A stretch of 64,000 nucleotides of DNA. Source: an uncultured Winogradskyella sp. Lineage in GTDB: Bacteria; Bacteroidota; Bacteroidia; Flavobacteriales; Flavobacteriaceae. The notes beneath the pieces are model-generated. The model did not search any database, was not told the DNA's origin, and saw nothing but the letters and a program-made list of their open reading frames with translations. Position numbers and translations under genes: made by a program. Below are positions 1-8,533 of this stretch, piece by piece (within the stretch, counting starts at the first letter, position 1; each line of letters begins with the position of its first letter). Location of the stretch: contig NZ_CANMJY010000001.1 of assembly GCF_947498345.1 (NCBI RefSeq), forward strand, positions 248,001 through 312,000, given 5' to 3'.

Positions 1-1577
1 AAGTCCCAGAGTTTTCAATGGATGTTTTTGGTTCAGAATTATACCAGACTCAACAAGTGTTTAAATACCCTAAAGCCGGAGAAACCAATTCTAAAGTGTC
101 TTTACATTTATACGATTTAGAGGCCAATAAGACACAAGCTTTAGAAGTAGACAAAGCATATACGGATTACTACATCCCAAGAATAAAGTGGGCTAAAGAC
201 GCTAATGTATTAAGTGCTCAGTATATGAATCGTCATCAAAATGAATTAGATCTTTGGATGATTGATACCTATGAAATGAGCTACGACTTAGTTCTTGAAG
301 AAAAAGATAAAGCTTATATCGATGTAACATTCAACCTTACATTTTTAAAAGATAATAGCTTTATATGGACGAGCGAAAAAGATGGTTATAACCATCTTTA
401 TCATTATTCAAAAGAAGGGATGTTAATTAATCAGGTAACAAATGGTGACTGGGAAGTAACCAATTACTATGGCTTTAATGAAAAAGAGAATACAATCTAT
501 TATCAGTCAGTTGAAAATGGCTCAATAAACAGAGATGTATATTCTATAAAATTAAATGGTAAAAACAAGAAACGATTAACAAAAACTGATGGCACCAATA
601 GTGCAGCGTTTAGTGCGGATTTTACGTATTTTATCAATACGCATTCTAGTGCTACAACTCCTCCAGAATATACACTACATAGCTCTAAATCAGGAAACCT
701 TGTAAAAGGGATTAAAGACAATGATAAATTGGCTCAGAAAGTAGGAGACTATGTTACGTCCAAAAAAGAATTTAGTACCATAAATATTAATGGTAACGAT
801 TTAAATATGTGGATGGTTAAACCTGCAGATTTTGACGAATCAAAAACGTATCCACTCTTTATGTATCAATATTCAGGTCCAGGATCTCAGCAAGTGGCAA
901 ATCGTTGGAATGGTGCCAACGATTACTGGTACCAAATGCTGGCACAACAAGGTTATATTGTAGTTTGTATAGATGGTAGAGGAACAGGCTATAAAGGAGC
1001 AGATTTTAAAAAAGTAACACAGAACGAACTTGGTAAATACGAAGTTGAAGACCAAATCGCAGCAGCTAAAAAATTAGGAGCATTACCTTATATAGACGAA
1101 GAACGTATCGGGATTTGGGGTTGGAGTTATGGCGGTTTTATGAGTAGTAATGCTTTGTTTAAAGGTAATGATGTGTTTAAAATGGCAATCGCTGTAGCAC
1201 CAGTTACAAGCTGGAGGTTCTATGACACCATTTATACAGAACGTTATATGACCACACCTCAAGAAAACCCTAGTGGTTATGATGAAAACTCACCAATAAA
1301 CCATGTCGATAAATTAAAGGGCGATTTTCTTTTAATTCATGGCTCTGGTGATGATAATGTACATTTACAGAATACCATGCGCATGGTCGAAGCATTAGTA
1401 CAAGCTGATAAACAATTTGAATGGATGATATATCCTGATAAGAACCATGGTATTTATGGAGGAAATACACGATTACATTTATATAAAAAGATGACCAACT
1501 TTATCAATAGAACTTTAGGTGATAAACTTAAAAAGGATGATAAAGAAGAAAAAGAAATGTCAAAGATTAAAGGTTAA
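1..1577 (+). CDS. DPP4-family (S9B) prolyl dipeptidyl peptidase, 5'-truncated
   Basis: Serine peptidase that removes X-Pro dipeptides from peptide N-termini, probably exported. The window begins inside the gene: the frame is open from base 3 (VPEFSMDVFG...), upstream of the first Met at 18, so the N-terminus and part of the beta-propeller are missing. The visible 520 or so residues hold the rest of the propeller and the alpha/beta-hydrolase domain. The nucleophile motif GWSYGG has its Ser codon at 1125-1127. The acid lies in the HGSGDDNVH segment and the catalytic His in DKNHGIYG near the C-terminus, which is the DPP4 order. A Lys/Glu-rich tail follows. Two peptide transporters start 29 bp downstream, so this looks like a peptide-utilisation group. 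Family assignment is secure; exact specificity is inferred. Confidence 0.9.
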   Translation, partial: VPEFSMDVFGSELYQTQQVFKYPKAGETNSKVSLHLYDLEANKTQALEVDKAYTDYYIPRIKWAKDANVLSAQYMNRHQNELDLWMIDTYEMSYDLVLEEKDKAYIDVTFNLTFLKDNSFIWTSEKDGYNHLYHYSKEGMLINQVTNGDWEVTNYYGFNEKENTIYYQSVENGSINRDVYSIKLNGKNKKRLTKTDGTNSAAFSADFTYFINTHSSATTPPEYTLHSSKSGNLVKGIKDNDKLAQKVGDYVTSKKEFSTININGNDLNMWMVKPADFDESKTYPLFMYQYSGPGSQQVANRWNGANDYWYQMLAQQGYIVVCIDGRGTGYKGADFKKVTQNELGKYEVEDQIAAAKKLGALPYIDEERIGIWGWSYGGFMSSNALFKGNDVFKMAIAVAPVTSWRFYDTIYTERYMTTPQENPSGYDENSPINHVDKLKGDFLLIHGSGDDNVHLQNTMRMVEALVQADKQFEWMIYPDKNHGIYGGNTRLHLYKKMTNFINRTLGDKLKKDDKEEKEMSKIKG

Positions 1578-1606
1578 ACTAACAATAACTAACTAAAATA
1601 AATTAT

Positions 1607-3163
1607 ATGTCAACAGCAATTAAACAACCGCATCAAAAAGAACTATTTGGGCAACCGATAGGCTTGTATATATTGTTTCTAACAGAAATGTGGGAGCGTT
1701 TCTCTTATTACGGAATGAGAGCTTTATTAGTGCTATATATGACAACAGCTACAATAGGTGATGATAGAGGAGCAGGTTTAGGCTGGACAAGTAAAGAAGC
1801 TCTTGCACTATATGGATGGTATACTATGTTGGTTTATGTGATGTCTATCCCAGGAGGAATGATTGCTGACAAACTAATAGGTCAGAAAAAAGCGGTTTTA
1901 GTTGGTGCTATAATACTATGTCTAGGTCATGGAGTCCTTGTGCTAACAGATATTTGGGCTTTTTATACTGGTCTAGGTCTTGTGATTTTGGGAGTAGGTC
2001 TCTTAAAACCCAATATTTCAACTATGGTAGGTGGACTATACAAAGAAGGTGATATTCGAAGAGATAAAGGATTCAGTATCTTTTACATTGGGATTAATCT
2101 TGGGTCTTTATTAGCAACATTAATAGTAGGTTTAGTTGTTAAAGAATGGGGCTGGCATGCTGGTTTTGGTTTGGCAGGAATTGTTATGGTGTTAGGTTTA
2201 ATTAATTATGTCTATGGACAAAAGTATTTAACACATGTAGGTAATTTTGTTGCACCGTCAAAAGATGACCCTGAAGAAATTTCCTACGGTAAACTGTATG
2301 GTAAACTAGCTACATCTTCAACCCAATTAGTGATTACAGTTATTTTAGCAATCTTATCTGGAATGGGGTGGTACTATTTAGGTTGGGGTTATGGATTATT
2401 GTTTTTGTTCTTAACTGCAATAGCAGCATTACTAATGATGATCTATAAAGATTTAGACTCCCAAGCATATAAAGATCGTTTCTTGGTATTGCTATTATCA
2501 TTTATAATGGTCATCATTTTTTGGGGAGCCTTTGAACAAGCTGGTGGATTGATGAACTTGTATACTGAGACAAATACTGATAGAATGTTATTTGGATGGG
2601 AAGTACCAACTGTGATGTTTCAAAGTTTAAATGCAGGCTTTATTATCATATTTGCAACCATAGTTGCAGGTTATTGGGCAAAACGTAAGTTAAAAGGAAA
2701 AGAAGCCTCATCATTATTTAAGATGGCATTAGGTATTATAATAATGGGTTTTGGATTTCTATTTATGGTATTTGCAGCTATGGAATTCGAAAAGTCAGGA
2801 TCATCAAGTATGTTGTGGTTGGTTTTGGCCTATCTCTTTCATACTATAGGCGAGTTATGTATATCACCAGTAGCCCTCTCTTTTATTACTAAATTAGCAC
2901 CTTTAAAATATGCATCTTTAATGATGGGCGTCTATTTTGCAGCAACAGGTTTAGGGAATAAAGTTGCGGGAATTGTTGGTGAATCAGCTACTGATTTTGG
3001 TGAGAAGACGATATTTGCTGGTATATTAATATTCACAGTTATTGTTGGGGGATTATTTATCGCAATTCTAAAACCACTAAAGCGTCTAACTCATGGCGTT
3101 GAAGATCAAGAAAGAGACATGAAACATGAAGAAGCTGAAGGTTTTGAACTAGCAGATAATTAA
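1607..3163 (+). CDS. POT/PTR2-family proton-dependent oligopeptide transporter
   Basis: Inner-membrane proton symporter for di- and tripeptides (major facilitator superfamily, POT family). The 518-residue length is typical. The N-terminal ExxERFxxYG motif reads EMWERFSYYG and the PTR2 signature reads FYIGINLGS. About 12-14 hydrophobic helices are visible, and the C-terminus is short and charged. The start ATG follows the DPP4-like peptidase by 29 bp, so the two may be co-transcribed and couple dipeptide release to uptake. A strong terminator follows at 3176-3212. A second, longer paralogue lies directly downstream. Confidence 0.92.
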   Translation: MSTAIKQPHQKELFGQPIGLYILFLTEMWERFSYYGMRALLVLYMTTATIGDDRGAGLGWTSKEALALYGWYTMLVYVMSIPGGMIADKLIGQKKAVLVGAIILCLGHGVLVLTDIWAFYTGLGLVILGVGLLKPNISTMVGGLYKEGDIRRDKGFSIFYIGINLGSLLATLIVGLVVKEWGWHAGFGLAGIVMVLGLINYVYGQKYLTHVGNFVAPSKDDPEEISYGKLYGKLATSSTQLVITVILAILSGMGWYYLGWGYGLLFLFLTAIAALLMMIYKDLDSQAYKDRFLVLLLSFIMVIIFWGAFEQAGGLMNLYTETNTDRMLFGWEVPTVMFQSLNAGFIIIFATIVAGYWAKRKLKGKEASSLFKMALGIIIMGFGFLFMVFAAMEFEKSGSSSMLWLVLAYLFHTIGELCISPVALSFITKLAPLKYASLMMGVYFAATGLGNKVAGIVGESATDFGEKTIFAGILIFTVIVGGLFIAILKPLKRLTHGVEDQERDMKHEEAEGFELADN

Positions 3164-3175
3164 AATATGATATAG

Positions 3176-3212
3176 AGCCCTTAGGAAATTTATTTCTTAA
3201 GGGCTTCTTTTT
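3176..3212 (+). terminator. Intrinsic terminator after the first POT gene
   Basis: A 14-bp inverted repeat (3176-3189 with 3192-3205, one G-U pair) is followed by a T-rich run (TCTTTTTCT). It separates the two POT genes, so the second probably has its own promoter. Confidence 0.8.
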
Positions 3213-3240
3213 CTCCTAACTAAATATACTCTTAGAAATT

Positions 3241-5028
3241 ATGAACACTGATATTGAAAATCTATTTAAAGACAAAGTAATAGGACATCCTGCTGGACTT
3301 TTTGTGTTATTTTTTACTGAAATGTGGGAGCGCTTTTCTTTCTACGGAATGCGGATTTTATTAGTCATATTTTTAACTGCGCCAATAATTGATGATAACC
3401 CAGGTTGGGGTTGGGCAAGAGAAAATGCATTGGCTTTAATAGGAACTTACGCTTCACTTTTATATTTAACACCAATAATTGGCGGCTGGATTGCAGATAA
3501 GATAACAGGGTATAGAATGGCTGTCGTTATAGGCTGTGTTATTATGACTCTAGGTCATGGGGCAATGGCTTTAGAGACTAAACCTATGTTTTATGTTGGT
3601 TTAGCTTTGTTAATTATAGGTACGGGATTCTTTAAACCAAACATTACATCAATAATTTCTGAGATGTATAAGGGAAAGGAGTCTAAAAAAGACGGTGCTT
3701 ATACTATTTTCTATATGGGAGTAAATGCAGGAGCATTTTTCGGTATGATGCTATGTGGTTATTTGGCAGAAAATTTTGGATGGTCTTGGGGCTTTGGTTT
3801 AGCAGGTATATTTATGTTACTTGGTATGTTGCAATTTTGGTTGGCCGGTCCACTTTTTGGAAGTATTGGTGCTAAACCTTCAAAAGTACATGAAGTTGAA
3901 TTACCTCAAAATATAAATGAAGATAGCCCAAAAGAAGACAGAGCAGAACCATTAGAGGAAGAAAAATTAAACCCATTTACTATGTTCGATAAAGTGTTAA
4001 TGATTTTATCAGCATTAGGTGGTCTATTATATTTATTTAATGATCCACTTGAAAAAATTGAAGGAGTTAATTTGTTACCTTTTGAGATAGGTGGATTAAG
4101 TGGATCTAATGTCGTTGTTTTAGGAGCATTAGTATCGTTTTTAGTACTGTTAATTACTAGAATTGGGAGATATATACCAGTAGTTAGAGATAAGATTATC
4201 GCGGTTTCCGTTTTTGGTGTATTCACGGTATTCTTTTTTGCCTTTTTTGAGCAGTCATTAGGCTCTATGACCTTATTTGCAAGAGACTATACTGAAAGAG
4301 AGTTGGTTGGTAATTCTGCTATGATTTTTAAAATTGTAGATGCATTATTAACAACAGTGCCTCTAATAATTATTACATGGGTATTATGGTTATTAGCTAA
4401 AAAGACCTTTTCGCGAATAGGTGTATCCAATATTATTTTGGCCATTGCTTTTGCTGGATTATGGTATCTGGTAATTTTTAGATTAATGGATAAATTTTCG
4501 CAAGACGGAAATGAAGTCGATGCAACTTGGTTTGGTATATTAAATTCATTCTTTATAATCACATTGGCACCACTTTTCTCTAAATGGTGGGAAAGCAAAT
4601 ACAATCCTAGTGCAGCTATGAAATATGGTATAGGATTAATTCTTTTGGGACTTGGTTTTGCATTTTTGTCCTACGGTGCTTCAGGAATTCCTTCAGGAGC
4701 AAAAACAGCTTCAGTAAGTATGATTTTTCTAATTATAGCTTACTTGTTCCACACTATGGGTGAATTATGTATTTCACCTGTCGGATTATCCTATTTAAGC
4801 AAACTGGTGCCAGCAAGAATGATTGGGTTTATGTTTGGTGTTTGGTATTTAGCTATTGCAGTTGGGCAAAAAGCTGCAGGCACCATGGGAGGAATGATAG
4901 ATAAAATATCTGAAAAATATTCACTCGGAACCTTCTTTTTAATATTTACATTAATCCCAATAGGAGTAGGGATCATTTCTATACTATTGAATAAAACTTT
5001 AAAGCGATTAATGCACGGAGTACGCTAA
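3241..5028 (+). CDS. POT/PTR2-family peptide transporter, long paralogue
   Basis: Second proton-coupled oligopeptide transporter, 595 residues. It has the EMWERFSFYG motif near residue 30 and a PTR2-like FYMGVNAG segment near residue 160. It is about 77 residues longer than its neighbour. Part of the difference is an acidic cytoplasmic loop after the sixth helix (about residues 215-240, rich in Glu, Asp and Pro), followed by extra hydrophobic segments in the centre. The transport fold is clear, but the substrate range may differ from the upstream copy. It is flanked by terminators on both sides (3176-3212 and 5051-5077), which suggests a single-gene unit. Confidence 0.92.
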   Translation: MNTDIENLFKDKVIGHPAGLFVLFFTEMWERFSFYGMRILLVIFLTAPIIDDNPGWGWARENALALIGTYASLLYLTPIIGGWIADKITGYRMAVVIGCVIMTLGHGAMALETKPMFYVGLALLIIGTGFFKPNITSIISEMYKGKESKKDGAYTIFYMGVNAGAFFGMMLCGYLAENFGWSWGFGLAGIFMLLGMLQFWLAGPLFGSIGAKPSKVHEVELPQNINEDSPKEDRAEPLEEEKLNPFTMFDKVLMILSALGGLLYLFNDPLEKIEGVNLLPFEIGGLSGSNVVVLGALVSFLVLLITRIGRYIPVVRDKIIAVSVFGVFTVFFFAFFEQSLGSMTLFARDYTERELVGNSAMIFKIVDALLTTVPLIIITWVLWLLAKKTFSRIGVSNIILAIAFAGLWYLVIFRLMDKFSQDGNEVDATWFGILNSFFIITLAPLFSKWWESKYNPSAAMKYGIGLILLGLGFAFLSYGASGIPSGAKTASVSMIFLIIAYLFHTMGELCISPVGLSYLSKLVPARMIGFMFGVWYLAIAVGQKAAGTMGGMIDKISEKYSLGTFFLIFTLIPIGVGIISILLNKTLKRLMHGVR

Positions 5029-5050
5029 TCAAAACCGTTAAAAACACTTA

Positions 5051-5077
5051 AAATGCTCCTTATAAGGAGCATTTTTT
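5051..5077 (+). terminator. Intrinsic terminator after the second POT gene
   Basis: Perfect 24-bp palindrome at 5051-5074 centred on TTATAA, ending in a run of six T. Confidence 0.85.
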
Positions 5078-5111
5078 GTAAGTTCGGTATAACATTTGCA
5101 ACAAATCAGAC

Positions 5112-5681
5112 ATGAAGAAAATACATTATATTATAGCGTTTATTGCTTTTGGAACACTACTCTCATTTCAAGAGGCAACAAAAACATCAGAAAAAGAAAT
5201 CAATTGGCTAACTATTGAAGAAGCCATAGAACTTCAAAAAAAAGACCCTAGAAAGATAATTATGGACGTATATACCAATTGGTGTGGACCATGTAAAATG
5301 CTAGATAAAAACACGTTTCATAATGAAGATGTGGTTGATTATATAAATGAGAATTACTATGCGGTAAAGTTTAATGCAGAAGGTAATGATTCTGTAACTT
5401 ATAAAGAGAAGAATTTTAGCAACCCTAATTACGATCCAGCTAAGGCCAATAGACGTAATAGTGCACATGAATTTACTAGATTTCTTAAGGTTAGAGCCTA
5501 TCCTACAATGGTATTTTTTGACGAAGAAGCCAATTTTATTGCGCCTATTTCGGGTTACTTAAAACCACAACAATTAGAACTGTATTTAAAACTATTTCAA
5601 AGTGATAAGTACAAAGAAATGGATACGCAAGAAAAGTTTAATAAATACTATAAAACCTTTAAGCCCACCTTTAAGGAATAA
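5112..5681 (+). CDS. Secreted thioredoxin-fold protein (WCGPC)
   Basis: Thiol-disulfide oxidoreductase of 189 residues, probably periplasmic. An N-terminal hydrophobic segment (residues 1-18, MKKIHYIIAFIAFGTLLSF) looks like a signal peptide or anchor. The active-site motif WCGPCKM follows a beta-strand of the form IIMDVYTNW, as in thioredoxins. The cis-Pro loop is RAYPTMVFFD. An insertion of about 30 residues sits between the CXXC helix and the next strand, as in thioredoxin_7/DUF255-like secreted forms. Its partner is not evident; it may act in general redox repair of envelope proteins. It is a single gene between the upstream terminator and the MazG gene 48 bp downstream. Confidence 0.85.
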   Translation: MKKIHYIIAFIAFGTLLSFQEATKTSEKEINWLTIEEAIELQKKDPRKIIMDVYTNWCGPCKMLDKNTFHNEDVVDYINENYYAVKFNAEGNDSVTYKEKNFSNPNYDPAKANRRNSAHEFTRFLKVRAYPTMVFFDEEANFIAPISGYLKPQQLELYLKLFQSDKYKEMDTQEKFNKYYKTFKPTFKE

Positions 5682-5729
5682 ATAACTGAAGTTGAAATAT
5701 CAGTATTTTTACAAAAAAGAAAAGCTACA

Positions 5730-6056
5730 ATGAACATAAAAAATGCGCAAAAAGAAGTTGATGATTGGATTAACGCTCATGGCGTAAGATATTTTAACGA
5801 GTTAACAAATATGGCTCAGCTTACTGAAGAAGTCGGTGAGGTGGCTCGTATTATTGCCAGACGTTATGGAGAGCAAAGTGAAAAGGAAAGTGATAAAGAT
5901 AAGGATCTTGGAGAGGAACTGGCTGATGTAATGTTTGTGGTTTTATGCTTGGCAAACCAAACCGGAATTAATTTACAAGAGGCATTTGATAAAAAAATGA
6001 GTTTAAAGGCCAAACGAGATCACTACAGGCATCATAATAACGATAAATTAAAGTAG
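5730..6056 (+). CDS. MazG-like nucleotide pyrophosphohydrolase
   Basis: Small all-alpha NTP pyrophosphohydrolase of 108 residues, consistent with a single-domain MazG-like/dUTPase-like protein. The metal-binding Glu/Asp signature is visible as TEEVGEVARIIA followed by DLGEELADVMFVV, giving the usual EExxE ... ExxD arrangement on two helices. Such enzymes clean non-canonical NTPs from the pool; the substrate cannot be read from sequence. A terminator lies between it and aroA. Confidence 0.85.
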   Translation: MNIKNAQKEVDDWINAHGVRYFNELTNMAQLTEEVGEVARIIARRYGEQSEKESDKDKDLGEELADVMFVVLCLANQTGINLQEAFDKKMSLKAKRDHYRHHNNDKLK

Positions 6057-6061
6057 ATTTG

Positions 6062-6087
6062 TTCCCGCTAAAGCGGGAATCTTTTTT
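6062..6087 (+). terminator. Intrinsic terminator before aroA
   Basis: GC-rich stem TTCCCGC / GCGGGAA with a TAAA loop, then CTTTTTT. It ends only 3 bases before the aroA ATG at 6090, so the aroA message either starts upstream and reads through or has almost no leader. Confidence 0.75.
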
Positions 6088-6089
6088 AT

Positions 6090-7319
6090 ATGGATATTAC
6101 AATTCTTAAATCGACAATCAATAAGGGTCAATCATCGATAGCTATAACGGGTTCAAAAAGCGAGTCTAATCGTTTACTTTTACTTAAAGCATTATATCCA
6201 GATATTACGATAGAGAATTTGTCTAATTCTGATGATTCTGTGTTAATGCAGAAAGCTTTAGAATCGAAAGATGAAATTATTGATATTCATCATGCTGGTA
6301 CTGCAATGCGCTTTTTAACCGCCTATTTTTCAATTCAAGAACATAGAGAAGTTATCCTAACAGGATCTTCCAGAATGAAAGAACGCCCAATACAAATATT
6401 GGTTGATGCCTTAAGACAATTAGGTGCTGAGATCAACTATTTAGAGAATGATGGTTTTCCTCCATTAAAGATTAGAGGTCATAAACTAAGTAAGTCAAAA
6501 GTGACTCTAAAAGCTAATGTAAGTAGTCAATACATTTCGGCATTGCTACTTATTGCTTCAAAACTAGATAACGGCTTAGAATTAACCTTAGACGGTAAAA
6601 TTACATCTGTACCATATATAAAAATGACATTAAGCCTTTTAGACGAGAATGGAATTAAAACTGAATTTAAGAGCAATAAAATAATAGTTAATCCAAAAAC
6701 CTTAAATGCAGAATCCAACACTCTTGTGGTAGAATCAGACTGGTCGTCCGCGTCATATTTTTATAGTGTTGTAGCGCTAAGTGAAGTAGGAACAAAAATC
6801 ACCTTATTATCTTATAAAAAAGATTCACTACAAGGGGATTCAGTTTTAGCTAAAATATATCAGGAATTTGGGGTTGAAACTCGTTTTGAAAAAAATACGA
6901 TAACACTTCATAAATCGATAATAGTTAATCGTCAATCATCAATACATCTTGATTTAAGCAATGCCCCAGATATAGCACAAACAATTGCCGTTACAGCTTT
7001 TGGCTTAGGTTTAGAATGTTATTTAACAGGTTTACATACATTAAAAATTAAAGAGACCGATAGGTTAGTGGCCCTTAAAACTGAATTAGAAAAATTTGGA
7101 GCTGAGGTTACAATTACAGATGCTACCTTAAGTTTAAGGTCATCAAACGGTATTAAAAGTAATGTTTCCGTCGCAACATATAACGATCATAGAATGGCTA
7201 TGGCATTTACACCACTTGGTTTAAAAACAATATTGCATATTGAAAATGCTGATGTGGTTAGTAAATCTTATCCACAATTTTGGGAAGACTTTAAATCTAT
7301 AGGTTTCAATTTAAAATAA
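6090..7319 (+). CDS. aroA: 3-Phosphoshikimate 1-carboxyvinyltransferase (EPSP synthase)
   Basis: Sixth step of the shikimate pathway: transfers enolpyruvyl from PEP to shikimate-3-phosphate. At 409 residues it is slightly short for the family. Recognisable blocks are GSKSESNR near the N-terminus (S3P site), HAGTAMRFLTAYF, MKERPIQILVDALRQLGAEI, and the C-terminal LKIKETDRL and YNDHRMAMAFTPLGL segments. The KIKETDRL and DHRMAM motifs carry the PEP-binding and phosphate-binding residues. Oddly, two 33-nt stretches inside the gene (6108-6140 and 6912-6944) are about 79% identical and in the same frame, encoding KS.I...QSSI in each half. The gene starts 3 bases after a terminator hairpin. Confidence 0.95.
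   Translation: MDITILKSTINKGQSSIAITGSKSESNRLLLLKALYPDITIENLSNSDDSVLMQKALESKDEIIDIHHAGTAMRFLTAYFSIQEHREVILTGSSRMKERPIQILVDALRQLGAEINYLENDGFPPLKIRGHKLSKSKVTLKANVSSQYISALLLIASKLDNGLELTLDGKITSVPYIKMTLSLLDENGIKTEFKSNKIIVNPKTLNAESNTLVVESDWSSASYFYSVVALSEVGTKITLLSYKKDSLQGDSVLAKIYQEFGVETRFEKNTITLHKSIIVNRQSSIHLDLSNAPDIAQTIAVTAFGLGLECYLTGLHTLKIKETDRLVALKTELEKFGAEVTITDATLSLRSSNGIKSNVSVATYNDHRMAMAFTPLGLKTILHIENADVVSKSYPQFWEDFKSIGFNLK
6108..6140 (+). repeat. In-frame 33-nt repeat in aroA, copy 1
   Basis: Matches 6912-6944 at 26 of 33 positions in the same reading frame, encoding KSTINKGQSSI. Confidence 0.5.
6912..6944 (+). repeat. In-frame 33-nt repeat in aroA, copy 2
   Basis: Matches 6108-6140; encodes KSIIVNRQSSI. 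It contains the internally repetitive string GTCAATCATCAAT. Confidence 0.5.
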
Positions 7320-7331
7320 ACGGTCATTTAC

Positions 7332-7363
7332 TTGACAAGGCCTATCTTGAGATTGTATATTTG
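7332..7363 (+). promoter_or_regulatory. Predicted promoter of queA
   Basis: TTGACA at 7332-7337 and TATATTTG at 7356-7363, spaced 18 bp. The second element fits the Bacteroidota TAnnTTTG -7 consensus. The ATG follows 29 bases later. Confidence 0.6.
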
Positions 7364-7392
7364 CATCTTCAAAAAATAAACAAATACTACGT

Positions 7393-8442
7393 ATGAAATT
7401 ATCAAACTTTAGTTTTGATCTTCCAGAAGAATTATTAGCAGAACATCCTGCAGAACACAGAGATGAAGCAAGGTTAATGGTTCTCAATAGAGAAAAGCAA
7501 ACTATAGAGCATAAACTGTTTAAGGATGTCATTGATTACTTTGATGAAGGTGATGTAATGATTTTAAATAATACTAAAGTTTTTCCTGCGAGGTTATTTG
7601 GTAATAAAGAAAAAACAGGTGCTCGAATAGAGGTGTTTTTATTACGAGAGTTAAACCAAGATCAGCGTCTTTGGGATGTTTTGGTAGATCCTGCCCGTAA
7701 GATAAGAATAGGTAATAAACTCTATTTTGGTGAAGATGAAACATTAGTTGCTGAGGTTATTGATAATACAACATCGAGGGGTCGTACATTACGCTTTTTA
7801 TATGATGGCTCTTATACAGATTTTAGGAGAAAGTTAACTGAACTTGGTGAAACACCACTTCCTAAATATATAAAAAGAGATGTTGAGCCCGAAGACGAAG
7901 AGCGTTACCAAACCATTTTTGCTAAAAATGAAGGAGCAGTAGCAGCTCCAACGGCAGGCTTACACTTTTCTAAGCACTTATTAAAGCGTTTAGAAATCAA
8001 AGGAGTAGAAATGGCTGAAGTAACCTTACACGTTGGTTTAGGTACATTTAATCCTGTTGAAGTTGAGGATTTATCAAAACATAAAATGGATAGTGAAGAA
8101 ATTGTTATTACTCCAAAAGCTGCAGATATTGTAAATAAAGGTATTGAAAATAAAAGACGCGTCTGTGCTGTTGGTACTACATCAATGCGAACCATTGAAA
8201 GTTCCGTATCTTCTAATGGACGATTAAATGAATTTGAAGGCTGGACGAATAAATTTATATTTCCTCCTTACGACTTTAGTATCGCTAATTGTATGATAAC
8301 AAACTTTCATACGCCAAAATCAACGTTGTTGATGATGGTTTCTGCTTTTGCAGGTCACGATTTTATGAAAAAAGCTTATGAAGAAGCCGTCAAAGAAAAG
8401 TATAAATTCTATTCCTATGGAGATGCCATGCTTATTATCTAA
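7393..8442 (+). CDS. queA: S-adenosylmethionine:tRNA ribosyltransferase-isomerase
   Basis: Queuosine biosynthesis enzyme that transfers and isomerises the ribosyl moiety of AdoMet onto 7-aminomethyl-7-deazaguanine in tRNA, giving epoxyqueuosine. The 349-residue length is normal. Family blocks visible are [21 protein letters not shown] at the N-terminus, [11 protein letters not shown], the central [22 protein letters not shown], and the C-terminal [19 protein letters not shown] good TAnnTTTG promoter lies upstream and a terminator downstream, so it appears monocistronic. Confidence 0.96.
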   Translation: MKLSNFSFDLPEELLAEHPAEHRDEARLMVLNREKQTIEHKLFKDVIDYFDEGDVMILNNTKVFPARLFGNKEKTGARIEVFLLRELNQDQRLWDVLVDPARKIRIGNKLYFGEDETLVAEVIDNTTSRGRTLRFLYDGSYTDFRRKLTELGETPLPKYIKRDVEPEDEERYQTIFAKNEGAVAAPTAGLHFSKHLLKRLEIKGVEMAEVTLHVGLGTFNPVEVEDLSKHKMDSEEIVITPKAADIVNKGIENKRRVCAVGTTSMRTIESSVSSNGRLNEFEGWTNKFIFPPYDFSIANCMITNFHTPKSTLLMMVSAFAGHDFMKKAYEEAVKEKYKFYSYGDAMLII

Positions 8443-8464
8443 TAAGGAATAAAAAATTATTACT

Positions 8465-8491
8465 AAAGCCTCTTTAATAGGGGCTTTTTTT
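8465..8491 (+). terminator. Intrinsic terminator after queA
   Basis: Stem AAAGCCTC (8465-8472) with GGGGCTTT (8480-8487), loop TTTAATA, then a run of T. Confidence 0.8.
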
Positions 8492-8518
8492 ATGAATAGA
8501 TTTTCCGCTTCATTTAAG

Positions 8519-8526
8519 TAACTTTG
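8519..8526 (+). promoter_or_regulatory. Predicted -7 element of rlmN
   Basis: TAACTTTG fits TAnnTTTG and ends only 7 bases before the ATG at 8534. A transcript from here would be leaderless or nearly so. No convincing -33 element is visible. Confidence 0.45.
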
Positions 8527-8533
8527 CAATCAC

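Noticed and set aside
3906..4604. Minus-strand open frames of about 105 codons inside the second POT gene
   Set aside because: Antisense to conserved transmembrane sequence and without supporting motifs.
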